Positions 39,550 through 47,968 of a stretch of 64,000 nt of DNA are shown one piece after another; the first letter of the stretch is position 1, and every line of letters starts with the position of its first letter. The translations under genes and the position numbers were made by a program. This DNA is from DAISJI01 sp964559835. Its GTDB lineage: Bacteria > Acidobacteriota > Terriglobia > Terriglobales > Acidobacteriaceae. The stretch is taken from the NCBI GenBank assembly GCA_964559835.1, contig CAZLJE010000028.1, positions 5,500 through 69,499 of the forward strand. The letters are read 5' to 3'. A model generated the notes under the pieces. That model did not search any database and had not been told where the DNA came from. It saw only the letters and a list, made by a program, of their open reading frames with translations.

Positions 39550-42303
39550 ATGATGGATCTTCAGAAGTCGGTTCGCGAGAAGTTGCGCGGGTGCGAACTC
39601 TCGCCGGTGCGCGAGGCGGAGATCGTGGAGGAGGTGTCGCAGCATCTGCGGGATCGCTATGAATCGCACCGGTCGAACGGCGCGACGGAAGAAGAGGCGG
39701 AGCGTAGAGTGGCGGCGGAACTCGAGGAGCGCGACCTGGCGCGCGAGCTGCGAAGGGTGGAGCAGCGGTGGAATGACCCGGTCACGCTGGGCGCAGAGGG
39801 CGGCAGCTTCTGGGCAGGACTGTGGCAGGACGTGCGCTACGGCGCGCGAGTGCTGCGGCTGAATCCGGCGTTCGCGGCGGTGTGCGTGCTATCGCTGGCG
39901 TTGGGGATCGGCGCGAACACGGCGATATTCCAACTGATCGACGCGGTGCGCATGCGCACGCTGCCGGTGAGGAACCCGCAAGAGCTGGCGCGCATTCGGC
40001 CTATGCCGTCGAGCCGATCGGGGCATGCGATGGGTCGCTATTGTCAGGTGACCAACCCGATGTGGGAGCAGATCCGCGCGCGGCAGCAGGGCTTCAGCGC
40101 GGTGGCGGCGTTCGGAGACCGGCAGTTCAACCTGGAGCGCGGCGGGCCGGCGCGATACGCCGAGGGACTTTGGGTGAGCGGCGAGTTCTTCGACATGCTC
40201 GGGGTACAGCCGGTGATCGGGCGCGTGTTCCACGCCAACGACGACCACGCCGGATGCGGCACGCCGGGCGCGGTCATCAGTTACCGATTCTGGCAGCGCG
40301 AGTTCGGTGGCAGCGCGGATGTGCTGAACAAGACGGTGTCGCTGGATGGTCACACGGTGCCGGTGATCGGCGTCACGCCCGCGAGTTTTTACGGGGTCGA
40401 TGTCGGCCACTATTTCGATGTGGCGGTGCCGCTCTGCTCGGAGCCGACGATCTTGGGCGACGGCAGCATGTACACGATGCGGCGCGGATGGTGGCTGGCG
40501 CTGATCGGACGGTTGAAACCGGGATGGTCATTGGAACAGGCGACAGCGCAACTGAAGGCGGTTTCGCCCGGAATCATGCAGGATACGCAGCCGCAGGAAT
40601 TCCAGGGAGACACGTTGAAGAAGTACCTGGAGTACAAGTTGACAGCATCGCCAGGCGCGACGGGATATTCCAACCTGCGCAGTGATTACGAGTCGCCGTT
40701 GTGGCTGCTGCTGGCAATCGCGGGGCTGGTGCTGCTGATCGCGTGCGCGAACCTGGCGAACCTGATGCTGGCGCGCGCGAGCGCGAGAGAGAAAGAAATC
40801 GCGGTACGGCTGGCACTCGGCGCAAAGCGGGCGCGGCTGGTGCGACAACTGGTGACGGAGAGCCTGGTGATCGCGGTCACAGGGGCGGTGGTTGGAGTGG
40901 CGCTGGCGCGCGGGATGAGCCAGTACGTGGTGCTGTATCTCAGCGGCGACGGCAGCACGTCGGGCATCTTCGTAGATCTCACGACCGATTGGCGCGTGCT
41001 CGAGTTCACCACATTGCTCGCGATATTGACGTGCCTGCTGTTCGGCCTCATGCCGGCAATGAAGGCAACCAGCGGCGCGCCGGCGCGGATGATCAGCCTG
41101 GCAGGGCGCGGTCTGACGGCGACAAGGGAGAGATTCGGTTTGCGACGGGCGCTGGTGGTGACGCAAGTGGCGCTGTCGCTGGTGCTCGTCATCAGCGCGC
41201 TGCTGTTCGCGCGCAGCTTGCGAAGGATCTTGACGGTGGAGGCGGGGTTCCAGCGCGAAGGCGTGCTGGTGATGAACGTCGATTTCACGAACCTGAACGT
41301 GCCGAAGGGGCAACGGGAGCAATACGCGAACACGATCCTGGAGAAAGTTCGCACGGTGCCGGGGATCGAGTCGGCGGCGGAGGCCTTCATCGTGCCGCTG
41401 AGCGGGTTCGGTTGGAACGACCGGGTGATCGTCGAGGGAAACCGAGTCGATATATCCGTCAACATGGATGACGTGAGCGATGGGTACTTCAAAACGATGG
41501 GAACGCCGCTGCTGGGCGGACGCGACTTTAACGAACGCGATACGGCGAATGCGCCGCTGGTGGCGATCGTGAACCAGGAATTCGCGCGCAAGGTGATGGG
41601 CACAGAGAGCCCCGTCGGTAAGACGTTCCGCATCGACGTGTACAAAGGCGAGACGTCGCACGATTACGAGATCGTCGGCGTGGTGAAGAACACGAAATAC
41701 GGCGACCTGAGGGACCAGAACGAGCCAATCGCCTACTACCCGTACCTGCAAGGAACGCGGTCGATGTCGAGCGCGAACATCGTGGTGCGCTCGAGTTTGG
41801 AGTTCCAGCCCGTGCTGGCGTCGTTGAAGCGAGCGGTCGGCGAGGTGAGCCCGGCCATCACGATCGATTTTACGGTGCTCGACGAACAGGTGAAGGACAG
41901 CCTTTTGCGCGAGCGGCTGCTGGCGGTGCTGAGCGGATTCTTCGGAGGCCTGGCGGTGGTGCTGGCAACGGTCGGACTGTATGGAGTGATCGCGTACATG
42001 GTGGCGCGGCGGACGAACGAGATCGGGATCCGGATGGCGCTGGGCGCGGCACCGCGACAGATCATGACGATGGTGCTGGCAGAGGCAGGCCGGTTGTTGG
42101 CCGTCGGATTAGTAATGGGGATCGTGCTGGCGTTGGCTGCGGGACGGTCGGCGGCGACGCTGCTGTTTGGACTGAAGCCGTATGATCCGGCGACGATGAT
42201 TCTGGTGTCGGTGGGATTGGCCGCAGTCGCGGTGGCGGCGACCATGGTGCCGGCGAGAAGGGCAGCGAAGCTGGAGCCGATGGTGGCGCTGCGGGATGAG
42301 TAG
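39550..42303 (+). CDS. ADOP-family ABC transporter permease 1
   Basis: Acidobacterial duplicated orphan permease: an MacB-like membrane protein of about 917 residues without a cognate ATPase gene. It starts with a soluble helical domain (VREKLRGCELSPVREAEIVEEVSQHLRDRYE), followed by the first FtsX-type half (VCVLSLALGIGANTAIFQLIDAVRMR). A large periplasmic MacB_PCD region contains GVTPASFYGVDVGHYFDVA. The cluster GLVLLIACANLANLMLARASAREKEIAVRLALGA and a second half end with IAYMVARRTNEIGIRMALGAAPRQI and LVPARRAAKLEP-like residues. The substrate is unknown. The Shine-Dalgarno is supplied by a repeat element. Tandem paralogue of the next gene. Confidence 0.88.
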   Translation: MMDLQKSVREKLRGCELSPVREAEIVEEVSQHLRDRYESHRSNGATEEEAERRVAAELEERDLARELRRVEQRWNDPVTLGAEGGSFWAGLWQDVRYGARVLRLNPAFAAVCVLSLALGIGANTAIFQLIDAVRMRTLPVRNPQELARIRPMPSSRSGHAMGRYCQVTNPMWEQIRARQQGFSAVAAFGDRQFNLERGGPARYAEGLWVSGEFFDMLGVQPVIGRVFHANDDHAGCGTPGAVISYRFWQREFGGSADVLNKTVSLDGHTVPVIGVTPASFYGVDVGHYFDVAVPLCSEPTILGDGSMYTMRRGWWLALIGRLKPGWSLEQATAQLKAVSPGIMQDTQPQEFQGDTLKKYLEYKLTASPGATGYSNLRSDYESPLWLLLAIAGLVLLIACANLANLMLARASAREKEIAVRLALGAKRARLVRQLVTESLVIAVTGAVVGVALARGMSQYVVLYLSGDGSTSGIFVDLTTDWRVLEFTTLLAILTCLLFGLMPAMKATSGAPARMISLAGRGLTATRERFGLRRALVVTQVALSLVLVISALLFARSLRRILTVEAGFQREGVLVMNVDFTNLNVPKGQREQYANTILEKVRTVPGIESAAEAFIVPLSGFGWNDRVIVEGNRVDISVNMDDVSDGYFKTMGTPLLGGRDFNERDTANAPLVAIVNQEFARKVMGTESPVGKTFRIDVYKGETSHDYEIVGVVKNTKYGDLRDQNEPIAYYPYLQGTRSMSSANIVVRSSLEFQPVLASLKRAVGEVSPAITIDFTVLDEQVKDSLLRERLLAVLSGFFGGLAVVLATVGLYGVIAYMVARRTNEIGIRMALGAAPRQIMTMVLAEAGRLLAVGLVMGIVLALAAGRSAATLLFGLKPYDPATMILVSVGLAAVAVAATMVPARRAAKLEPMVALRDE

Positions 42304-42305
42304 AT

Positions 42306-42420
42306 CAAAACCATTGACGATTGCCGATTGATGATAGTCGATTGGAAGACAGAAGCATTTTCGATTCTTGATTTCCGATTGCCACCCTTCCAACACCGGT
42401 CAGGGTGGGGCACCCGCGGT
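42306..42420. repeat. ATTGCCGATTG words and CCACCCTTCC..GGTGGGGCACCC element
   Basis: Tandem GACGATTGCCGATTGATG and CGATTCTTGATTTCCGATTG words, then a hairpin element CCACCCTTCCAACACCGGTC...GGGTGGGGCACCC directly before the second ADOP leader. Confidence 0.6.
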
Positions 42421-42433
42421 TGAGGAGTACGAC

Positions 42434-45190
42434 ATGATCGACTTCCAGCAGATGGTACGCGAGCGGTTGCGGGAATGCGGATTGTCGCCGGTGCGCGAGG
42501 CAGAGATCGTGGACGAAGTGTCGCAGCACCTGCGCGATCGGTATGAATCCTACGTGTCGAACGGCGCGACGGAAGCAGATGCCGAGCGCAGGGTCGCGGC
42601 GGAACTGCAAGAGCGGGACCTGGCGCAAGAGTTGCGGAAAACCGAGCAGAGGTGGAACGAACCCGTGGTCTTGGGTTCAGAGGGCGGTGCCGGCTTCTGG
42701 TCAACCCTCTGGCAAGACATTCGTTACGGGGCGCGAGTGCTGCGCCTGAATCCGGGATTCGCGGCAGTGTGTGTGTTGTCGCTGGCGTTAGGCATTGGGG
42801 CAAACACGGCGATCTTCCAGTTGATCGACGCGGTGCGGATGCGGACGCTGCCGGTGAAGAACCCGCAGGAGCTGGCGGTGATCCGGCCGATGGATGATCA
42901 GAGAGCAGGAAGGGTGCATAGCCGGTACCCGGAAGCGACGTACCGGATGTGGGAGCAGATCCGGCAGCGCCAGCAGGGATTCAGCGGTGTGTTCGCATTC
43001 GGAAACGAACAGCTCAACCTCGCGACCGGCGGCCAGGTGAGGTACGCGCAAGGCATCTGGGTGAGCGGCGAGTATTTCGACGTGCTGGGAATCCAGCCGA
43101 TCCTGGGACGAGTGTTCCACGCGAACGACGACCACGCTGGGTGCGGCGCGCCGGGAGCGGTGCTGAGCTACGCGTTCTGGCAACGCGAATTCGGCGGCGC
43201 GGCGAACGTCGTCGGGAAGACCATCACGCTGGAAGGGCACGCGTTTCCCGTGCTCGGCGTGACGCCGGCGAGTTTCACTGGAGTGGACGTTGGACATCGA
43301 TTCGATGTAGCCGTGCCGATCTGTTCCGAGCCGCTGATCGATGGCGAGAACAGCCTATACGCAACTCCGCACGCCTGGTGGCTGGGTATCATGGGCCGGC
43401 TGAAACCAGGCTGGACGCTGGAAAAAGCGGCGGCGCAACTGGAGGCGATGTCGCAGGGAATGATGCAGGAGACGTTGCCGCCAGCGTATACGGCGGACAA
43501 CCGCAAGTGGTACCTGGGCGAAAAGGTGAGCGCGTATACGGGAGCGATGGGCGTTTCCAACCTGCGAACGCAATATGAGTCGCCGCTATGGTTGCTGCTG
43601 GGGATCGCCGGGCTGGTGCTGCTGATCGCGTGCGCGAACCTGGCAAACCTGATGCTGGCGCGGGCGAGCGAGCGCGAGAAAGAGATCGCGGTACGGCTAG
43701 CGCTGGGAGCGGCGCGGGCGCGGGTGGTGCGGCAACTTCTGACGGAAAGCCTGCTGATCGCAGCCGCCGGAACGGTGGCAGGAATGGCGCTGGCACGAGG
43801 AATGAGCATGTTCCTGGTGCGATATCTCGGCGGCGAAGGCGATGCACGGCACATCTTCATGGACATCGCAACCGACTGGCGCGTGCTGGGCTTTACCACC
43901 GCGCTCGCGGTCCTGACATGCATCCTGTTCGGACTGGCGCCGGCGTTGAAGGCGACGAGCGGTGCGCCGGCGCGAATCATCAGCCTGGCAGGACGTGGAC
44001 TTACGGCGTCGCGTGAACGCTTCAGCCTGCGGCGAGCACTGGTGGTAACGCAGGTGGCGCTGTCCGTCGTACTGGTGGTGACGGCGCTGCTGTTCGGCGG
44101 AAGCCTGAGGAAGATCCTGACGCTCGATGCGGGTTTCCAGCGAGAGGGATTGCTGATCATGGACGTGGACTTCACGCGGCTGAATGTCCCAAAGGAGCAG
44201 CGCAACGAATTTCGACGGACCTTGCTGGAGCGGGTGCGTACGGCGCCCGGAGTGGAGAGCGCGGCGGAAACGGACATCGTGCCGCTGAGCGGGTTCGGGT
44301 GGAACGATGACGTGATCGTCGACGGCAAGCCGAATCCTGCGCTTGTTTGGATGAGCCACGTCCAGCCCGGATATTTCAAGACCATGGGAACGCCGCTGGT
44401 GGGGGGACGCGACTTCAACGAGCAAGACAACGCGTCATCGCCGAAGGTGGCGATTGTGAACCAGGAGTTCGCGAAGAGAATCCTGGGCACGGAAAATCCG
44501 ATCGGGAAGACGTTCAAGGTCGATGTGTACAACGGCGAGAAGCAACCGGAGTGGGAGATCGTCGGGCTCGTGAGGAATACGAAGTACGACGACTTGAAAA
44601 AAGCGTTCGCGCCGATCGCGTACTATCCGCAGATGCAGGACGACAAGCCGGACAATTCTGGATCCATCATCGTCCGTTCGAGTGGGGACGTGCAGCCGCT
44701 GGTCGCGGCGTTGAGGCACACGATGGGGAAGATCAACCCCGAGATCGCCATCGATTTCCATGTGCTGGATAAAGACGTCAAAGACAGCCTGTTGCGCGAG
44801 CGGCTGCTGGCGGTGCTGAGCGGATTCTTCGGAGCGCTGGCGGTGGTACTGGCGACGGTGGGATTGTACGGCGTAATCGCGTACATGGTGGCACGGCGGA
44901 CGAACGAGATCGGGATCCGCATGGCACTGGGAGCGGCGCCACGACAGATTCTGGCGATGGTGCTGGGCGAAGCCGGGAAGTTGCTGGTGGTCGGAGTGGC
45001 GGTGGGAATCGTGCTGGCGCTGGCGGCGGGCAGGTCGGCGGCGACGCTGCTGTTCGGACTAAAGCCGTACGATCCGGTGATGTTACTGGCGGCGTCCGCA
45101 GGGCTGGCGATGGTGGCGGTGGCGGCGACACTGGTGCCGGCACGGCGGGCGGCGAAGCTGGAGCCCATGGCGGCGTTGAGAGATGAGTGA
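42434..45190 (+). CDS. ADOP-family ABC transporter permease 2
   Basis: Tandem paralogue of the preceding gene with near-identical architecture and many identical blocks (RECGLSPVREAEIVDEVSQHLRDRYE, VCVLSLALGIGANTAIFQLID, GWTLEKAAAQLEAMSQG, GLVLLIACANLANLMLARASEREKEIAVRLALGA, YMVARRTNEIGIRMALGAAPRQI, ALVPARRAAKLEPMAALRDE-like end). The start at 42434 has TTGAGGAG upstream; the longer ORF begins in the preceding repeat and is rejected. ADOP proteins are thought to export antimicrobial peptides or similar cargo by analogy with MacB; that role is inferred. Probably one transcript with padR. Confidence 0.88.
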   Translation: MIDFQQMVRERLRECGLSPVREAEIVDEVSQHLRDRYESYVSNGATEADAERRVAAELQERDLAQELRKTEQRWNEPVVLGSEGGAGFWSTLWQDIRYGARVLRLNPGFAAVCVLSLALGIGANTAIFQLIDAVRMRTLPVKNPQELAVIRPMDDQRAGRVHSRYPEATYRMWEQIRQRQQGFSGVFAFGNEQLNLATGGQVRYAQGIWVSGEYFDVLGIQPILGRVFHANDDHAGCGAPGAVLSYAFWQREFGGAANVVGKTITLEGHAFPVLGVTPASFTGVDVGHRFDVAVPICSEPLIDGENSLYATPHAWWLGIMGRLKPGWTLEKAAAQLEAMSQGMMQETLPPAYTADNRKWYLGEKVSAYTGAMGVSNLRTQYESPLWLLLGIAGLVLLIACANLANLMLARASEREKEIAVRLALGAARARVVRQLLTESLLIAAAGTVAGMALARGMSMFLVRYLGGEGDARHIFMDIATDWRVLGFTTALAVLTCILFGLAPALKATSGAPARIISLAGRGLTASRERFSLRRALVVTQVALSVVLVVTALLFGGSLRKILTLDAGFQREGLLIMDVDFTRLNVPKEQRNEFRRTLLERVRTAPGVESAAETDIVPLSGFGWNDDVIVDGKPNPALVWMSHVQPGYFKTMGTPLVGGRDFNEQDNASSPKVAIVNQEFAKRILGTENPIGKTFKVDVYNGEKQPEWEIVGLVRNTKYDDLKKAFAPIAYYPQMQDDKPDNSGSIIVRSSGDVQPLVAALRHTMGKINPEIAIDFHVLDKDVKDSLLRERLLAVLSGFFGALAVVLATVGLYGVIAYMVARRTNEIGIRMALGAAPRQILAMVLGEAGKLLVVGVAVGIVLALAAGRSAATLLFGLKPYDPVMLLAASAGLAMVAVAATLVPARRAAKLEPMAALRDE

Positions 45191-45269
45191 GGCTCCGGGC
45201 TCCGGGAAGATACATCAACATCTATTTCGGACAACCACATTCGCGCAATTGAGCGACATTCCTATCCGC

Positions 45270-45335
45270 AGGAAAGCATAGGTCCTTCGTCGGACTTACG
45301 TCCTCCTCAGGATGACACCGCAAGAATGACCGGTG
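45270..45335. repeat. TCGTCGGACTTACGTCCTCC..TCAGGATGAC element
   Basis: Intergenic copy of the element also found inside rsmG and mnmE, followed by ATGACCGGTGCTACTTC words. Confidence 0.65.
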
Positions 45336-45647
45336 CTACTTCGGAATCAGTTCGAAGACCGGGTAGCGGTCGCTGATGCTCGTGAAGGCGTCCGGGGGCG
45401 AGCCGGCTTTGACCGGGAAGTAGCGCTGCACGGTGGTCGCGAACCGGTCGAGATACTCTTTGAGAAGCACAGGTTTGTCGGAGTCGAGGACCGGCACAAC
45501 TTGATAGTTTTGCCGAAAACTGCCTTTCCGGAGAAGCACCTCGCCTGCGGCTTCGGCGTTGCGCACCCACTGCGTTCGTCCGCGCGGAGCGACGAGGTAC
45601 CGCCGCGGTCCGATGTCGAGGACGTCGACAGGATTGGAAAAAAGTTT

Positions 45648-46369
45648 CACGATTATTTACGTGACAAGGAAGGGGACTAAATGACGCTACCTCAGCAAGA
45701 AGACCCGATGCAGCAGGCAAGCGCTCTAACCGAGCGGCGTAAACACAACAATCCGCATGCTCAGCAAGGGGTACGCGACCGAGGCGGGCACGCGGCTGCC
45801 GATGGATGTTTGGTCTGTGCCCCACACTCAATAGAACGGCGCGTTGCAGCCGTGACACCGGGCGAAAGCAAAGACCCAATGCCTCGCTTCGATGAGGGAC
45901 GGTTCTCCGGTTTCCATGAATGGCACAACGCGCTTGCCGAGTGGACGCTTCGCCAGTTGCAAAAGATTGGCGACAAGACGGGTTTCCTTGCCACCGCGTT
46001 CGATTGTGTCGAATGGGCTGCAAGGAAGTTCTACAAGCAAAGTCCGTGGCGTTCGGAGATTCGTGCTGGTATGTATGGATGGGAAGGCGTTGATTGTCCG
46101 CGCTGCGGAAAACCTATCCGGCTTTGTACTGGAGGTGGGGGAAAGGGGCGCTCGCACCCAATCCTGCTAACACATATCGAGAACCAGTCAGCACAATGTC
46201 CATCGGCACCAGAGCTTGCGATAGAAATACACGACCCCGATTGTCCCTGCTATGGCGACTACACCGCCGGAGGTGAAAGAGTCATCCATGACAAGTCGTG
46301 CTCAAACTGTCAATGCTCGGGTCGAGGTGGGAGAGATGCAGCGCGAAACTCGTCAGGTAAATAACCGTC
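45648..46369 (+). mobile_element. 722-bp inverted-repeat element with 8-bp target duplication
   Basis: Left end CACGATTATTTACGTGAC (45648-45665) and right end GTCAGGTAAATAACCGTC (46352-46369) are 18-bp imperfect inverted repeats (15 of 18 match). Both flanks carry AAAAGTTT (45640-45647 and 46370-46377), an 8-bp direct target duplication. The insertion splits a nitroreductase-like gene. The single long ORF inside is not a recognisable transposase, so the element looks non-autonomous or carries a cargo gene. Confidence 0.85.
45681..46364 (+). CDS. Unknown Cys-rich ORF carried by the 722-bp element
   Basis: A 227-residue ORF filling the element; its stop codon lies inside the right inverted repeat. 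A strong AAGGAAGGGGACTAA leader precedes the ATG. The N-terminus is polar and perhaps disordered (MTLPQQEDPMQQASALTERR). The middle has a helical part (FHEWHNALAEWTLRQLQKIG, FDCVEWAARKFYKQSPWRSE). The C-terminal third has zinc-binding-like cysteines (VDCPRCGKPIRLCTGG, DPDCPCYGDY, KSCSNCQCSG). No DDE or HUH transposase motif was found. It may be a passenger protein or a highly diverged transposition protein. Confidence 0.55.
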   Translation: MTLPQQEDPMQQASALTERRKHNNPHAQQGVRDRGGHAAADGCLVCAPHSIERRVAAVTPGESKDPMPRFDEGRFSGFHEWHNALAEWTLRQLQKIGDKTGFLATAFDCVEWAARKFYKQSPWRSEIRAGMYGWEGVDCPRCGKPIRLCTGGGGKGRSHPILLTHIENQSAQCPSAPELAIEIHDPDCPCYGDYTAGGERVIHDKSCSNCQCSGRGGRDAARNSSGK

Positions 46370-46544
46370 AAAAGTTTTCCCGACTTGCGGCCGCGGACGA
46401 CGACCAAATAGTTATGGCGTAAACCGATTCCGGCACGCACGAGCAGGCCGAAAAAGCGGTTGAAGAGCCGCTCGAAAGAACTCGGCTGTTCGAAAGCTCC
46501 GCGCTCGGCAATCACAACGGTCACACTCTTTCGCAATTCTACGA

Positions 46545-46692
46545 GAATTCACCACAAGGCACACCCTTCGACTTCGCTCAGGGCAGGGTAAGGGCACGAA
46601 GGAAAAGCATAGATCCTTCGTCGGACTTACGTCCTCCTCAGGATGACGCGCGGTTGAGAGCAGAGTGACCGGCGAGACGCCGGTGCTACCAA
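46545..46692. repeat. Cluster of intergenic repeat words
   Basis: In order: CACCACAAGGCACACCCTTC, GACTTCGCTCAGGGCAGG, CTTCGTCGGACTTACGTCC...TCAGGATGAC and GACCGGCGAGACGCCGGTGC. Fills the gap between the nitroreductase pseudogene and phoU. Confidence 0.65.
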
Positions 46693-46697
46693 GACGG

Positions 46698-47411
46698 TTA
46701 TGGCCTCTCGAGCTTGATCTTCTTTTCTTTTTCCGGCATGTGGCGAAGTGTCATGCCATAGATGAGGCGATAGATCTCTTCGCCGATGTTCGTCATGTGG
46801 TCGCCGGCCCGCTCGAGGGCCTGGGCCGCAAACAGAAAACGGATGCGGTCGTGCGAGGCTTTGGAGGGAGACATGGCAAGGTGGCGACGGAAGATGGAAT
46901 TGCGAAGGCGGTCGATATCGTGGTCGGCGCGGATGACGGCAGCGACATGTTGCACGTCGCGGGTGCTCATGGCGAGGTGCGACTCATCGATCATGGTTTT
47001 CAGTACGGCGGTCATCTTCAGCAGGTCGGAGCGGTCGCGCAATGACATGTCGGTAGAGACACCGCGCACCTCATGGGCAGTGTGAAGGCAGAGGTCGGCA
47101 ACGCGTTCGAGTTCGGTGACGACGCGCACGCAGGCCAGCAGCTCGCGGGCCCTCCTCTCCGGAACGTGGGTGATCGCCTTGGGGAGCATCGAGTCGACGG
47201 TGCGCTCGATCTTGTCGAGCTCTTTCTCGCAGTCGGCGATAGTGCGGAAGGCCCAGACCGAGCCGTTGGTGATGAAGTCGGTGACGTTGTAGGCCGCGTC
47301 CTTGATGACGAGGAAGGCCTGCTCGGTCGCGGCGGTGATCAGGCCAGCGGGCGCCGAGCCGTCGGCGGCGACGTAGGTACTGGGGACATGAATATTCTTA
47401 GAACTCGCCAT
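46698..47411 (-). CDS. phoU: PhoU-family phosphate-signalling protein
   Basis: About 237 residues with the two PhoU helical repeats: ATEQAFLVIKDAAYNVTDFI..., CEKELDKIERTVDSM, and the second CVRVVTELERVADLCLHTAHEV with FLFAAQALERAGDHMTNIGEEIYRLI. Residues ERVAD and ERAGDH are the metal-binding E/DxxxD-type motifs. PhoU proteins tune Pst phosphate uptake and the PhoR sensor; no pst or pho genes are in this window, so the partner is elsewhere. The start at 47411 follows family length; the longer ORF to 47432 overlaps a small membrane ORF on the same strand. Confidence 0.88.
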   Translation of the reverse strand: MASSKNIHVPSTYVAADGSAPAGLITAATEQAFLVIKDAAYNVTDFITNGSVWAFRTIADCEKELDKIERTVDSMLPKAITHVPERRARELLACVRVVTELERVADLCLHTAHEVRGVSTDMSLRDRSDLLKMTAVLKTMIDESHLAMSTRDVQHVAAVIRADHDIDRLRNSIFRRHLAMSPSKASHDRIRFLFAAQALERAGDHMTNIGEEIYRLIYGMTLRHMPEKEKKIKLERP

Positions 47412-47529
47412 CAGAACCACCACTTCCATCACGGCCGCGGACGACAGAGCTGATGATCGCTAGTGCGGTCATGACGATCGCCAACAACATCACCAACGCG
47501 GAAAGTCCCTGCTTGGAGACGATGTCCAT
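47398..47529 (-). CDS. Small 43-residue membrane protein overlapping phoU
   Basis: MDIVSKQGLSALVML continuing into LAIVMTALAIISSV, then a Gly/Ser/Asp-rich tail (RGRDGSGGSDGEF). It is a one-TM micro-protein with a good leader (TAGGGG five bases before the ATG). Its stop lies 14 nt inside the phoU coding region on the same strand, so translation may be coupled. Too short for the usual ORF cut-off. No family recognised. Confidence 0.45.
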   Translation of the reverse strand: MDIVSKQGLSALVMLLAIVMTALAIISSVVRGRDGSGGSDGEF

Positions 47530-47968
47530 CGACACCCCTACGCCGGCGACCTGGAACATCCCCGAATAGCAGTCGTCGGACCGGTCGGGTTCTGGCTCTA
47601 TTCTGCGCAGCGTACGCGCCGAATGTTAATCCCAAATGAATCCGGAGCCACACGGAGCTTGCTTAGTACTGGCAAGCGGGGGCGGCAGCCGAGGGCGGCT
47701 GCCGCATTGGTGTTCGGGGCAGGGACAGAGCAGCCCCGGCGGGGGCGCCGGGGCCCACATATAGGACCGACCCGGGCCCACTATTGCCGGGGCTCAGTTC
47801 AAAACGCCTAATTTCAAGCGCTTACAAGGAAGTGGGTGAGCGGGAACACGGGCGAGCAACCATCCTGCGGTAAACGGCAACAAAGAGGCTCGTAGTGATA
47901 CGACTAGCTAGAGTCTCTGCTCGTCGGTCGCTCGGCCTGTTCTTACCCTCCCTCACTGGAGAGAAAAT
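47530..47968. repeat. Gene-free gap with GC-rich hairpin repeats
   Basis: 47685-47757 holds GGCAGCCGAGGGCGGCTGCC and CAGCCCCGGCG..CGCCGGGGCC, the same pair found in frame in the HGSNAT-like gene; a GGACCGACCCGGGCCCAC word follows. The rest is the leader of the next gene (GGAGAG five bases before ATG 47969). No riboswitch or RNA gene recognised. Confidence 0.6.

Larger units (their letters stand above)
45336..46536 (-). pseudogene. Deazaflavin-dependent nitroreductase-like gene, split by an insertion
   Basis: Two same-strand fragments flank a 722-bp element. The 5' part (46536 down to about 46378) encodes FERLFNRFFGLLVRAGIGLR, NYLVVVRGRKSGKL; the 3' part (45639 to 45336) encodes FSNPVDVLDIGPRRYLVAPRGRTQWVRNAEAAGEVLLRKG... 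ending in YPVFELIPK. Removing the element plus one 8-bp duplication restores the frame GRKSGKL-FSNPVDVL and a protein of about 155 residues, the normal size for the F420/deazaflavin-dependent nitroreductase (Ddn-like) family. The 5' start is an alternative codon (TTG). As it stands the gene is interrupted and very probably inactive. Confidence 0.8.

Noticed and set aside
47429..47653. 74-residue minus-strand ORF upstream of phoU
   Set aside because: Basic, low-complexity frame that overlaps the better-supported 43-residue membrane ORF.
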